A stretch of 64,000 nt of DNA from Patiria pectinifera (Eukaryota; Echinodermata; Asteroidea; Valvatida; Asterinidae). Positions within the stretch are counted from its first letter, which is position 1. Every line of letters starts with the position of its first letter. The notes below the pieces were generated by a model. The model made no database searches and was not told where the DNA came from. It was given only the letters and a program-made list of their open reading frames with translations. A program made the position numbers and the translations under genes. The stretch covers positions 12,949,430-13,013,429 of the forward strand of contig CM057129.1 in the NCBI GenBank assembly GCA_029964075.1. The letters are read 5' to 3'. Below are positions 50,598-63,604 of this stretch, one piece after another.

Positions 50598-50756
50598 TAA
50601 CAAGACAATGCAAGCCTAGTAAAGCTGGTCCCAGAGTGCACAAGCTTCTATTCAATTGATTCAGAATGGATATTCACTGGATGTCTTTTCATGCATGTGG
50701 CCTACACAATGTGCCGGGCTCAGCCCGATCATTGACGTTACAAGGGTAATCCTGTT
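50598..50756. repeat. Repeat family X, copy 3
   Basis: AACAAGACAATGCAAGCC, GGTCCCAGAGTGCACA, CAATTGATTCAGAATGG and GGTAATCCTGTT in the same order as copy 1. It serves as the uninterrupted reference for the insertion at 20376. Confidence 0.75.
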
Positions 50757-50769
50757 TCAAAGTTTTGGG

Positions 50770-51000
50770 CTAAGGTGAGTATTTGAAAGCAAGTGTACAG
50801 TGAGGATTACGCAAGTGGTGTAGTGGAGTACATTCCCATGTACTTTACCATGAGTATGAGTAAGAGTACTTACTTTGTTATGGGAATGAGGACAAGTACG
50901 AGAACGAGGCAATTGTTTTTCACTGAGTACGAGTACCAAAAAAATGTACTGCAGTTTATGAGCACAAGTGCAAGTACTTTCCACAAGTAGCAAATTTCAA
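50770..51000. repeat. Degenerate GAGTACGAGTAC word cluster
   Basis: Many AAGTACTT, GAGTACGAG and CAAGTAC variants over 230 bases, directly beside repeat X. Ends not defined. Confidence 0.6.
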
Positions 51001-51289
51001 TGATGACGCCACTGAGACAACAGTTTTTCCTGACATTTTCAGTCCACTTGGGGTTGGCACATTTGCAGGGGCCAAGCCACTGTTTAACGCTAACATTTGC
51101 AGAAGTTGAACGCATTTCAATTTTCAATTAAAATATGACCTCATCATTAAACAGGTGGATATGAAATGCACGACCCATGTGTCACAATGATTGACTGCAA
51201 TTGTTTACACCGACTTGGTAACTTAGACAACCCAACTGTAAACAGAATGTGAGACATCACACACAGTGAGAAATCTTGGCTCCATTCCA

Positions 51290-51620
51290 AAAGTCTCTGC
51301 AGCGAACATGGATGTTTTTCATTCAATATTTATGACCTCCAAGTTTCGGGTGCAGAAGCGTCGATCCTCCGTGGCCTCTTAAGACAACTCAGGAGAGAAC
51401 ATTCACCTTTGCAGCCAGGAAGACATGTTAATTCAATTTCGGAAATAAAGTACCCGGCAGTTAATTCTGATCCGCCGGGCCGTAAATAAGCCAATGCCAC
51501 GATCATCGTGGTTTATGTCAGTCAGCGCGATCGCAGGATCACATCCAAAACAAAAATTAGAGGAAGGGGGAAATGGCAAATTAATATTTGGCTGCGATTA
51601 ATTATCCTCGCTGGTCTTTG
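51290..51620. other. Complex non-coding block, possible conserved regulatory element
   Basis: Stands out from its AT-rich flanks: GC- and CpG-richer, no repeats, with the perfect palindrome CCACGATCATCGTGG (51497-51511), a CCCGGC/GCCGGG pair, and homeodomain-like TTAATTA and AATTAATATT sites. It has no sustained splice-supported reading frame. The regulatory role is inference only. Confidence 0.3.
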
Positions 51621-52914
51621 GGAAATTGTGCAGTTTTACTGTACTTTCTGTACTTTGGCACATTTTGGGGTATCAAGGTTTTTTGTTGTTGTTGACATGT
51701 TGCCTCTTTCTAAGAATTGAAAGTACAGCACATGACAGCATGAGCCACTAGGCCTACTAGTCATAAAACCCTCCCCAACCATAGACCAATTACATGTTTT
51801 TCCCCAACCCCAACAACCTGGATATGCTTCTGCTCATTTACATGTATGATGTACTCATTCTTAATTAGCCTAAAATGCAAACACCCAAAGGCATCAGTTC
51901 CTTTCAAAAAGAATTTCAAAGAAGCTTCTGCAAACAAAATAGATCAAATGTTATGTTTAATGTAAAATGGCCAACAGTTTGTTGCTGAAAAAATCTTATC
52001 ATGCAATTGCCGTACTTAGTTTCATGCATATATCATGACAAACAGATGTTTACAAATCCACTTATTGGCTTTACAGCAAACTTTGCTGAAAAAGCCTTTG
52101 TTTTTGTTCTGATTTCTTTCTTCTTCTTTTTCTTCTTTTTGTTCTATCCCAAATCCCACAAAGTTTGTCCACAATTTAAGGGGAAAAAATGTTTTCAGCT
52201 TTTTGCTACCATCAAATTTGACATGACTACACATCCACACAAAAAAAGCCCTATGTTATGTTCCTAGACAGACATAGACATAGATTTTGTTTGTGAAACT
52301 TCCAGAATTTGCTAAAGTGCCTGGAACAAACTGTAATTTTGTGACAATGTAATTTTTAAATGGCCTGAATTTTTATTTAAGCAAAAACTTGTACGTCCCA
52401 ATGCCTCTTCAACAATTAATGTTAAAACTTGCAAGTAAGCCCCACAATGTGTAGACATAACACGTTAAGGTCTACATGCATATGTTGGGAGTGGCACTAG
52501 CACTGGCGTGTTGCCAGATAAAACAAATAATCACGATCATCGGTAAGTTTTCAAAATCATAACACAGGCTAAAATTAAAAAGGGTACATGTAGTGTAGCC
52601 AATAACACACTGCATAGTGTAGTTGTGACAGTGTTTGATGATCTGCAATTATTAATAAAAAAGGAAGAAACCGACTTATACGTTGCATTTAGGGAAATAT
52701 AATAGGGGTGATATTGTGGGAAATAAAAAAATCCATATGCTAAGGGTTTGAGGGCCAGTAAGGGCACCAGAGCAAGATAGCATCTATGGAATATGTAAAC
52801 TTGTATTTGCCGTAAAGTTCCCTTCATCAAAATACCAAAATCTTAGCTCTCTATAAACTAATAGGTACAAAAACACCTATGCAGTAAAACATATCAGGAA
52901 TTTCAGTTTTCAAA
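51621..52914. other. No gene seen
   Basis: AT-rich with no supported exon. Confidence 0.5.
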
Positions 52915-53235
52915 AAAGGTTTCTTCACAAATCCTGAAATATGAAAAAATCCTGACAAAAATCCTGAAACCACAAAAAATCCTGATAAAGAAATCCTGAA
53001 ATCAGGAAAAATCCTGACCAACAAATTCTGAAATCAGGAAAAATCCTGAAAAAAAAAATCCTGAAATCAGGAAAATTCCTGACAAAAAATCCTGAAATCA
53101 GGAAATATCCTGAAAAAAAATCATGAAATCAGGAAAAAATCCTGATGACAAAAAAACCCCTGAAATCAAGAAAAATCCTGGAAAAAAATCCTGAAATTAG
53201 GAAACATCCTTAAATCAGGATTTTTTTCTGACAAA
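52915..53235. repeat. Minisatellite of AAATCCTGAAATCAGGAAAA units
   Basis: About ten diverged copies of a 28-32-bp unit. Each contains the near-palindrome CCTGAAATCAGG and a variable A run. Confidence 0.92.
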
Positions 53236-56200
53236 TCCAACCCTTACAAAAATGTACATTTTGTCTTTATAGGTACCCCAATAGCTTAACCATGCAATCG
53301 ACAAATGACAGGGTTCACATTGAATTTCTTTTCAGCCTGCAAAGGATTCAAATTCTCTGGCGGCAGAACTCATGAACCCTCAACAGTCTAGGTATGAATC
53401 TTTGAACTTTGGGGGGCATTGGGTTCAATGTCACTTCCATTTTGTCGGGATGTTTATCCGTTCTTAAACTCACGCCGAGCCAATTAGAAGTTGCGCTGTG
53501 ATCAGGTGAAAACTGTCTGTTTGTATTAGCGTGCCGACCACGCAATGCAAAATTCCCACTCACAGGAATCACGAAGAACACTCAGACAATAAAAGCAAGA
53601 TAAAATAAAATGACCAAGGTTGGGTCTTGACCCTAGATTTAGGGGGCACAGGGGGCACACTCCAAGGGCATGGGACAATCATATGATCCAATGCATTGAA
53701 ACAAACATGCTGCACTTTAATCATCATTTTACAAAACGAACCTAAGCTTTAATCTATGTAAAAGGAAATTTAAAGTTGGGCAATTCTATGGAATTATAAA
53801 CCCCAATAAAAAAACTTCAAAAATTCCAAATGCCAAAAATGAAACACGTACAATGTATATCATTTGGAAGCTTATTATTTGTATTTTATTGAAGTATTTT
53901 TTAATTTCTAAAAATAGTCAAAAGTTCAACAATTCACATTTAACTGAACAATTTATTAATTAAGTACACAAAGAAAATCAGTTAGTATGAGTACATCCGA
54001 CACTATGGTGATTCAAGCTCATTTCTACTACAGCAAAAAAAGTTGGATGAATAATTTCTTGTTTTAAGTCATTGTATATGTAGTACCTAACTGACACATT
54101 TTACCACAATTAAATCCACTTTATGATTACAGGTTTTACTATGCACACTGTGGAATTGTCCAAAATGTATGCCCGACACCTTGGAACTGCCAAATTTTTA
54201 ACTCTAGACAGAAAAGTATGTCCTCCCTTTGAATAAGTTTTCCAGAGATGATAAGGTTTTAGCAGCTGATCACTGTACAAAGCTATATCTTCACTTCATA
54301 TCATTCATTTTTACTTGTGGTAAAGAAAAACATAATATCAAAATATACATGAACACTGAGCAGTTTAGTATCCTTAGTAGTACATTTTCTATGAAGTTTA
54401 TTTTTCAAGAAGGTGGACAATAACTTAACCCCTACTGCTGTGTCAGCACACCGACGGCTTGCAATTCTTTTGTCTATTTGTCTGAAATATCATTTTCAGC
54501 ATCACGAAACAATTTAACAAGTTACAACACAAATTACATTCATCTTCATCATACACCTAACACATCCAATCATGAGAGGAACTAATGTGTGAAAATGTAC
54601 ACATTTTGTAATTACCTTACACAGTATCTATTTCAGTTGTCATTATAATTTACTTCAGCAGTGAACACGAGTATCTTATTGTCAACTTGTTGACACTTCT
54701 TTGCCGTTAATAGTTCATAACTCTGGGCATTTTTTGTGTACCTTTTAAAAGGGTTTGTACATCTCGGCTGCATGAACTAATATTCAAGGACTTTAGGGTA
54801 AAAGTTTGATTTCAGTGGCATTTGTAGTTACAAGCTGACAGACCCTCAGTGCAATTTGTTTTCAGTCACCCGGCCACCGCAAACTAAAAATTTAGGGGGT
54901 GGGGGTGGGCTGGACATCATCTGTCAATTGGGGACGCTATTCAAGATGAACGAACTTGGACATTATCGGTTAATACATGGCACTCTTCGTTGCAGCACAT
55001 TTGGTGACACACAATTTTGCTGACAAGACATCAATCGTGCCAACAAAAAAATGGGGGGAGGGAGGTGTTTCACACCCCACAATTCCCCCCCCCCCCCCTT
55101 CTAGCAATGCCAAGTTGTGAATTAAGCATCTGTTAATATACATGTACATGAGAGCCAGGTTGCATATGATCAGAGCAGTGTTTCTTTCTTCCATTTCTGT
55201 ATCCCAGGTTCGACTTCCCCCTCCCCCTTCCCCCACCCTACCAACGCCAGTGTGCAGACTTGGTTTGCAGCCCTTAACACATTCTCAAATAGTTACAATA
55301 CTACAATATTTTGTTGCAGGGTTTTCTGCAATTTTTTAATCAGAACATTTTCCTTGGTTTCCTACTCAAACTGTAAATAACCCATTTTGCAATGTTAAAG
55401 TCTGTATGTTATTTCCTTTTAATTATTATTGAGAATTGTTGACAACGACCCATGTGTGAGAGACAAAAAAAAACACTGAACAAATGATGATGAATATGAT
55501 AAATACATAACTGACCACCCATAGATGTACTAACCTCAAGGGTATATTGTAAATGTAGTGCTGTATCAAACGAGCACCGTAATTTAGATAAGTCAGGAAT
55601 GTTAACATGTGTACTGAATGTTAGCTCTCCGGACTGGGGGCAGATCGGCAGGGCCGATACCAAAAGTGATTGCACTGATGTTTATTTGGAAATCCTTGAC
55701 GAGATTGGGCGCCAGACCAAACTATTCACAACAGAAAGCCTGCCCTCTGGCTGTGTCTGCCAAATCGAAACATGTTGGAGGTTTCCTACAGTAGTAGGAT
55801 AAGGGGAAAGACCTCCAAACACCAGTTTGACAAAACTGTATTTTTGGAGGATGAAAACGGGTGACCACAAACACATGAAAGATTTGGAGTCTGTTCGATG
55901 AGCAACCAAATTGGCAGTTCAAGCAAATATATTTATAATGAATCGCCCATTGATTCTGTTTCTTGCTTGGCTGAGAGCATTTCACATGATATATGTATTT
56001 GAGACATTACAAAAAAAATTGAAACACCGTGAGAATCTAGTTAGTCTATCAAACTCCAAGCAGTCAACACCTGTAAAAAATATGGCTTGCATGAAAAAAA
56101 TAATTAAATTAAGATATTATTTGAGATGTGGTTTTTGGCAACAGAAGAGACTTGGGGGAAAATTCAGTGAAACTTTTGGGAAACTCTGGGAAATTTCACA

Positions 56201-57127
56201 AACACATTTTGTAAAAGATATTAGAAAATTGCTGAAGTAACCAGCAAAGTGACAACAGACGTAAACATAAATGTCTTTTTTAATTGGTTGTTTGTAAACA
56301 TGATTGTTTGTTTGGGTTTTTTTAAGGTCTGGGGTAGAGGTACAGAAAGAAAAAACTCCCCTCCCTCTCTTCCTTCCCCCGGCACTCCGCGCTCTCCTTT
56401 CTGCTGTGCTTTAAATAGCAACTTTAGCCTATGACTTTTGGGCCCAAAATGTTTCCATTCCATGCCAACTAATACTATTAACGCCAACTGCTGAAGGTTA
56501 CACCCAAAAAAATGCAAGCTCACTTCTCCAAGTCATCAAAAGTTCAACAAGCCCTGCTGTCAAAGTGCAACTTTGTGCATGATTATCCTGCTGTTGATAG
56601 ACTGTCATTTAAGAAGAGATTAGTCAACTTGTGCCAGTAAACTCTAGTGGCAGGACGTATCTCCTACAAAAAAGGAAATTGAAGATTTCTCCAATGGTCA
56701 ATTGACTGGGTGCCTCCCACAACTTGCAGTTCCCTGAGTCCGTGGGTTTAAAGTCAATCCTCATTACAGCTCAGGGATTAATTGATGTTGTTTAAAGGGT
56801 CTCATCACTGGCCTATGTTAAACAGGTGATAGCATTTACAGGCTTAAAAACTAACATCTGAGCTTGGGACGCGAGCCTGTCTTGGGCAGTATTACACTTC
56901 ATGTGTTTTTCTTAAGGGACGTCGTCTGACAGCCTATTTGTTCAAAATCAATTTTGTCAATTAATTGGAAGATCCCTCCACAATTGGCGGGGTCAGATGA
57001 GGCTGCGGAAGTCTGGCAGACGTTATCAAAATCAAGTATTGGTTATGCTCTTTATCTTAAGAATAAATAAAGTTGTTTATTGTCCATGGATGGTACTCAT
57101 TTCTACAATTCCATATTTTGCACTTAA
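53236..57127. other. No gene seen; two complex blocks
   Basis: 53340-53580 and 56690-56960 are non-repetitive and less AT-rich, without splice-supported frames. A C tract lies near 55086. The rest is AT-rich. Confidence 0.4.
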
Positions 57128-57520
57128 ACCTGACCCTCCTCAATCCTCCAAAATCATGCACCAGGCGGTTTTGGAGGATTTTGGAGGATTGAGGCTGTAT
57201 GCCATTTTTGTGCTGCCTGATTTATTGGGGATGATATTGGGGATGCATCTGGTCTTGCTCCTGTGTGTGTGTGTGTGTTGTTTATGCTTAGCCATGCATA
57301 ATTATGCCTACATTATACTAGATAACATCCGCACTGCTTCTGGATATCATCGACATTTCCTCATTGTATTACCATGATTGTCGGATGATTTTGAAGGATT
57401 GAGGCAGTGTGAACCCTCCACTGAACAAACGCAGGAACAGATTATTTTGGAGAATATTTGAGGCTGTATCCAATTTTCATATATATGCAATTAGAGGATT
57501 TGAGGGTGGATCCTAGCCAA
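57128..57520. repeat. Word-filled unit, TCCTCCAAAATCC/GGATTGAGG
   Basis: CTCAATCCTCCAAAATC is followed by the inverse GATTTTGGAGGATTGAGG, and GGATTGAGGCAGTGTGAA reappears at about 57396. A short (GT)n run lies at 57264-57280. The GCAGTGTGAA word recalls Harbinger-type ends. Borders not defined. Confidence 0.55.
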
Positions 57521-57896
57521 AAGGATCCCAGGCAGTTAGGGTTAAGAGTAACCAGAAAGTATTTGCTGACGATATATACGTGCGCATCGATACAATTCAA
57601 TAAAAACCTACATTTCTGAAACATGAGTTTTAAAATATACAAGTTCAAGCGGTTAGTCACGACACGGTTTAACAGATTTCCTGCCTCATTTCCCCAAAAG
57701 GTCAACAACAAACAGAAGCTGCTTCAAGCTCTGAATGTGAAGCCCGAGTAATGAGAAGTCAATAGAATTAGAAACAAAACTTATGAAGAAAAATGAATTA
57801 GTCCATGACACTTGGGATAAACAAATAAAAGTCACCAGATATTTCAAGAGGTTTCCATTCAAAATTACCTTTTTATATGCCATGGATATTATCACA
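57521..57896. other. No gene seen
   Basis: No supported exon. Confidence 0.5.
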
Positions 57897-58030
57897 TATT
57901 TTCGCTGGTCCCAGAGGGCCAGCCTATTGTCCTCTTTGTGCCTATCTCACTCACTGACTGACAACCAGACTGACTGCCACTTGTGTTTATATCCAGTTTC
58001 AGTAGCATGAAACAACTGAGAATATCTCCA
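57897..58030. repeat. Repeat family X, fragment 4
   Basis: CTGGTCCCAGAGGGCCAGCC, TGTCCTCTTTGTGCCTATCT and a CTGACTGAC run, matching 20185-20275. Confidence 0.75.
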
Positions 58031-59532
58031 GCAAACAGACAGTCTAAATCAATTGACAAACTAATTAAGCATCTTTTGTTTAGTTTTCAAAACTTTAACC
58101 AGGCTCAAGTTTCATAACATATTAAAGCTCAGTCCAAGTGGGAAAGGAAAGAAAACTAGAGAACTAGCAAAACAATGAGAGAAACATGCTGCAAGTGAAA
58201 TGTCCAAAACAAGAGACTAATACAGAAGTTTCACAACTTCATCTCGATCCTAGAGCTCTGCACAAAACAACACCCAAGGCCAACATGACAACAGGAAACA
58301 AAGCAACACTGGAGATGTCTATGGTAGAGAGAGAATGATTCTGATTTGACATTCAGGAAATTGGAATAATCAACCATAAAATGAGACAAAAATGTCTTTA
58401 ACTGCAAAATCAAAACAGGATTGTTCATTTTATTTCATATTTATTTCTCAATTTCTTTTACATTTATGTAGAGTACATTTGCAGCCATTTGGGTTAACAT
58501 TACTGTCAAAATAACACTATTATCAAAATGGCCATCCTCCTGTGTTGCCAAAAAAACTGCTCATTAATTATGGTGAAACTGAATTGTGATTATGAATGTC
58601 ACTGGTCAGGTTTAATTATTGTCTGCCGTTCTGTTACCATGGTAATGCTAGCCAAAATTTGTTGGTGGGAAGCTATAATTTTTGTAACACACAAATCAAT
58701 CACTATATTAACGTTTGTCTTGAGATTGCGCTTGTCACATACATGTACATTGTATCGCCAAGTTAGCACACTGGATGACTTGTTTTACTGCATGCTGTCT
58801 AGTTTTGAACCAGTGAGGGCGCTATTGCATTTATATGTAAGAGATGGATTGTGCAGGCTCAGTATGAAGTTGTGTTCACAAGGTGCAGGCCAATAATATA
58901 ATAAGGCCTGAAATGTCTACCCCAGCCAAATCACAAGGGTCATGAACTTGAGGGTTTGTAAAAAAAGAAGGGTGGAAGCCTTGAACAGGACTGCGAGTTT
59001 GTATTTCTGTGAAATTTGGATAAAATTGGGCCCTACTCTATTTTGCAATGGCGTGCAGGCATCATTTTACAAAATGGCAATGGGCTACAGGACAACTTGT
59101 AGGGGTGATCATCTTTGGATGGAATATCCTCCCAAAAGTCACTGGTTAAATTAACCCCCAAAAAACTGAAACAGGAAATAACAGATGATGAAATAACCTT
59201 TACTTGGATGGGTGTCACAAGTAGCACCTTGGAAAGCTGTATGTTATTAAATAATAATCACTGGGCGTAATTATCACTGAGGTCATTTTACTGGTCTGCA
59301 ACCATATGCAAGTGAGGACTTGAGCAGGCTCAGTATGGAGATGTGTCCACAGATCTCTTCACGTATGCCGCCATCTTTGTGGTCACGGGCTCATTCTCAG
59401 GGGGCATTTGAATAAAATTAAAAGAGGAAACTAAAATGTTTTCAGGACTTCTTTGTAAATTGTACAGTGTTTTTCTATTTTCAATGGCACACATGGGAAG
59501 TCAAAAAAGAGGAAATCAGCTGATCCGAGGAA
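58031..59532. other. No gene seen
   Basis: GCAGGCTCAGTATG(A/G)AG-TGTGT occurs at about 58852 and 59326, a short internal duplication. The 122-codon plus-strand frame at 58528-58896 includes one copy and lacks splice support. Confidence 0.45.
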
Positions 59533-59709
59533 AAGTTGCATGCCTGTATAACGAACATGGTGGGGTCCATTACTAAATGTTTTTTATAGTGGTCATTCGT
59601 TATATTGATTGTGCATTATTGTAGAATTTACTATTTTAGGAGCCCAAGGGGATGTTCGTTATAGCCAAACGTTCATTATAGCAGTATTCGTTATAGCGGC
59701 ATTTCACTG
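59533..59709. mobile_element. Mariner-type MITE, diverged
   Basis: The right end inverted is CAGTGAAATGCCGCTATAAC followed by a flanking TA. The left part has TGCATGCCTGTATAACGAAC. TTCGTTATA words recur inside. Same broad class as 7962-8154 but a different family. Confidence 0.5.
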
Positions 59710-60060
59710 TAGTGACATTATGGCCTGTGATCAACTAATGAAGTATGGACTTTTATACCATGATGACGATGATGCTACAATGAAGATTCAGAATTTGTTT
59801 GTGACCAGTTAACATTCTGTTTGGCGTAAGGCTTAAACATTGGCTCCTCTGTTAAGATAGCGAAACAAATGTTACAACACAAGTCTGGCTTACCTAATCA
59901 AGGCTGATTTTTGTGAATATTTACATGATTATATTTTTGAAGTTACAAAGTATTTTGATTGAGACAAACATTTGAATGTGATACATGCAAATCCCAACCC
60001 TGTGACACTTTGCAATTTTTGTTTTTCCATTTTGAAGAAAAACTACCACAGTTATTATCG

Positions 60061-60099
60061 AGAATTACTTCAGCCAAATTTATTGGCTGAAGTAATTCT
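60061..60099. repeat. Perfect 17-bp hairpin
   Basis: AGAATTACTTCAGCCAA, loop ATTTA, then the exact inverse TTGGCTGAAGTAATTCT. Confidence 0.95.
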
Positions 60100-61092
60100 G
60101 GATTACCCCTACAAAAATATATTTAAATAAACTGTAGAACCTACATTATGTAGAGGTTCTGGTAAATTGCTTGATTTGAGGTCAAATCAGTGAAAACATC
60201 AGGTTCAACTGCTCATAAAAGCAAGCACTGAACAGCAGAATTAGGAAAACACTTCTGAAGAATATCCCAAAAGAACATCAGCGACAACATACCCTTATCA
60301 TAGAGGTACAAAGTTTGCCGTTCAGTGTTACAACATAATTTCCTGGCATTAATCATACTGGAGTTCAACTAAGTGAGACATTTCTGTTTTGTCATTGAAA
60401 TAGAGCATGCTCATCGGTACGTAGGATCATTTGCTTTTGTGCATTTTTTTTTCATATGAAGTAGAAAATTTCTCAAAATCCTATAGTATTAGGGTATAAC
60501 AACCTGTTGCAGTTTCAGTTTGGTGGATACTTTACACTATGAGAAAACGTATGCACAATTTTGTGGGATGTCGTAACTGGATCCTGTTGCTTATGCACGT
60601 CAAAAGTGTGCCCGCGGGCATCCCATTTTAATGCCACCTTCAATGTTAGTTTTCTTCTGAACAACACCATTTCAGGCGGAATAATTTCAGGGGTATTTGA
60701 TACCAGTTCTTTCTCCACTTTGAGCAAGGTTTCTGTCATTGAATGACAGGTCCTTTATCGGGTAATTGCAAAAGATCCTCCGTGGCTTTAGCATTGCGGA
60801 GTCATAATGTTATTCTGAACTCACCAGTCACATCAGGTGGGAATATGACTTACGAAACAACTAGAAGACCAGCTTCTTTGCTAAGCGACCTGAGGAATGA
60901 AAAACAAACTACAAGTGAGAAAAATGTTGTTTAATCAAATTGCACAAATATTGTTCACAGTAAATGTTAACAGTCCAAATTCAAGACATGCTGACCGTGT
61001 TCTTCAACAAATTAAATTTTTTCTCTCCTCACAATTTTTCAATTAATTTTTTTTTGGGGGGGGGGGCATCCACAACCTTTAACAAATGAATA
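60100..61092. other. Downstream flank of CDK7; no gene seen
   Basis: 60561-60746 is open on both strands with a protein-like plus-strand frame (FNATFNVSFLLNNTISGG), but no splice sites or domain were recognised. A G tract lies near 61063. Confidence 0.4.
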
Positions 61093-61098
61093 TTTATT
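61093..61098 (-). terminator. CDK7 poly(A) signal AATAAA
   Basis: AATAAA on the minus strand about 40 bases after the CDK7 stop codon. It is the nearest canonical signal and implies a very short 3' untranslated region. Confidence 0.7.
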
Positions 61099-61139
61099 TT
61101 GGAAAACCTGGATTGGACTGCCTGAATTGTGTCTACTGA

Positions 61140-61304
61140 TCAATAAAACACGAAGCTTTTACCCGAATCATCCGGTTGTTTCCTCTTGGTTGCTGCCCTC
61201 GTGTGTTGCTGTTCTTTCAGGACAGCGGCTGGTACCCCAGGCATCGGTAACTCTTGGCCTACCGTTGGGCCAGGCTTATTGCTGAAATACTCCATCTTCA
61301 ATGC
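61140..61304 (-). CDS. CDK7: CDK7 terminal coding exon with stop
   Basis: Last coding exon of CDK7: 54 codons plus a TGA stop, following the exon at 62452-62601 across a 1147-base intron. It starts ALKMEYFSNKPGPT, which matches the family signature closely, and runs into the flexible C-terminal tail with VLKEQQ and a basic ATKRKQP segment that may serve nuclear localisation. It ends SGKSFVFY. The acceptor follows a run of T (TTTTTTTCAG). The tail is a few residues shorter than the vertebrate one and diverges after the KRK segment, as is normal for this region. The frame joins cleanly with the upstream exon. Confidence 0.95.
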   Translation of the reverse strand, partial: ALKMEYFSNKPGPTVGQELPMPGVPAAVLKEQQHTRAATKRKQPDDSGKSFVFY

Positions 61305-62451
61305 CTGAAAAAAATCAGAAATATTAAATGGGTTGGTCAGTTGGTCACCATCTCAAATTTTGTGACAATAGGCCACTGCCCACTGCGCACGTCAGCAACA
61401 ACACGTGGGCAGCTCCAAAGCCAGACTGCAGATTCCGTCTGCGCACATAATACATTTCTGCACTTGGGTCAGACATTAATCACAGCTGTGATTGGTCAGA
61501 ACAGAATAGGGCAGGACTTAAATGGATGGGTTCACTCAAGTACATCATATCTCTATCAGCAAAAAGAAGAAATTTTAACTTGCAGGTCTTAACTCTTGGT
61601 CATTTCTGCAAAATGATCCCTTGAAGATTGGCCCTGACACTACCCTCCCCCCCCCCAATTTTGCATGTACACGAGACGCATCATTGATTTTGGCCCATTT
61701 TCAGAAGCTTATATCTTATTGACACTTCTGTAATGCCTACTCAATCTCAATCCTTCGGATTTTGGCTTCAGCATATCAAATGAAGATATGGAACACACCA
61801 AATGTTTCTATTGACAGACTAAACTTTTTCAAATTTTCAGAGGCCCCCCCCCAACATCCAGCTTCATCTCTCTTTCTTCATTGTTGAGGGAGTACTTGAG
61901 TATTGTTAAAGGAGTTCAAAGGTTAAACCGAGATGTTTGAGAGATGTTTTGCAAGCAAACGAATCTGATAAGCATGTTGGATAGGTCATCAGTTTGTGTT
62001 ATAGTCTTGTGACATCATACGCAACTTGCTATCTGCTAAGCGTGTAAACGGCATAAATATATAGCGCGCCACGCATCAGCATAAAATGCTATGTAAGTTG
62101 TCATTTTTCATCCTCTTTTCTGATCAGCTATTTAATCTTTAATGATTTGATGGAAACAGGATGAATTGCTGCACATTGTTTTGTCTCAACTTCAAAGCAA
62201 GATTTGTAGCAAACACGAGGCTTTCATCGGAGGCTGCCATTTTGGATTACTGCTTCCATTGGTAACGGTTCTGATAACTATGCAGAGGTGTACATGATAC
62301 GAAACATTGAAATGGTCAATAACGGTTACAGATATCTAAACGTATGCATACAGGTATCGGTTCGGATGCAAAACTTCTCCAATGTCTGAATGTACATCAC
62401 ACTCTACAATTCATCATTTGTAAATGCTATCATGCATCATGTTAATACTAC
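61305..62451 (-). other. CDK7 last intron
   Basis: GT-AG intron between the CDK7 exons ending TATQ and starting ALKM. It holds a diverged copy of the MITE family seen at 47357-47559 (about 61365-61532) and otherwise no recognised feature. Confidence 0.85.
61365..61532 (-). mobile_element. Diverged copy of the 47.36-kb MITE in a CDK7 intron
   Basis: The reverse complement reads GTTCTGACCAATCACAGCTG, then CACGTG and GCAGTGGGCAGTGG, in the same order and spacing as 47.39-47.54 kb. The terminal repeats are eroded. Confidence 0.7.
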
Positions 62452-62601
62452 CTGAGTGGCAGTACATCTCTTCATAGGGTTTATGCACAGCAGAGCTGCT
62501 ATGAGTTCAAGAAGATCGTCTGTGGCAGCTGTGAAGATGTCGCTGAGCATTGTGCCGGGGAACTTCTTGAATTCTATGTAATCAGGCAAAAGTGTCATTC
62601 C
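62452..62601 (-). CDS. CDK7: CDK7 exon, end of kinase domain
   Basis: Second CDK7 exon in the window, continuing in phase 0 from the exon at 63404-63590 across an 802-base intron. It encodes exactly 50 residues, starting GMTLLPDYIEFKKFPG and ending in NPMKRCTATQ. The latter is the conserved helix that closes the kinase fold, where family members have N-P-x-x-R-x-T-A. The acceptor is TTTCAG after a T-rich tract and the donor is CAG followed by GTAGTA. The remembered human exon also encodes 50 residues here, with conserved LPDY, DDLL and TATQ, so there are no insertions or deletions. Both exon ends fall between codons, so skipping it would keep the frame. Confidence 0.95.
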
Positions 62602-63601
<1,000 letters not shown>

Positions 63602-63604
63602 TCA

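Noticed and set aside
52915-53235. Regular repeats suggesting a CRISPR-like array
   Set aside because: Units are head-to-tail without unique spacers, and the genome is eukaryotic. It is a minisatellite.
58528-58896. 122-codon plus-strand open frame
   Set aside because: Includes a short segment duplicated at 59.3 kb and shows no splice sites or domain.
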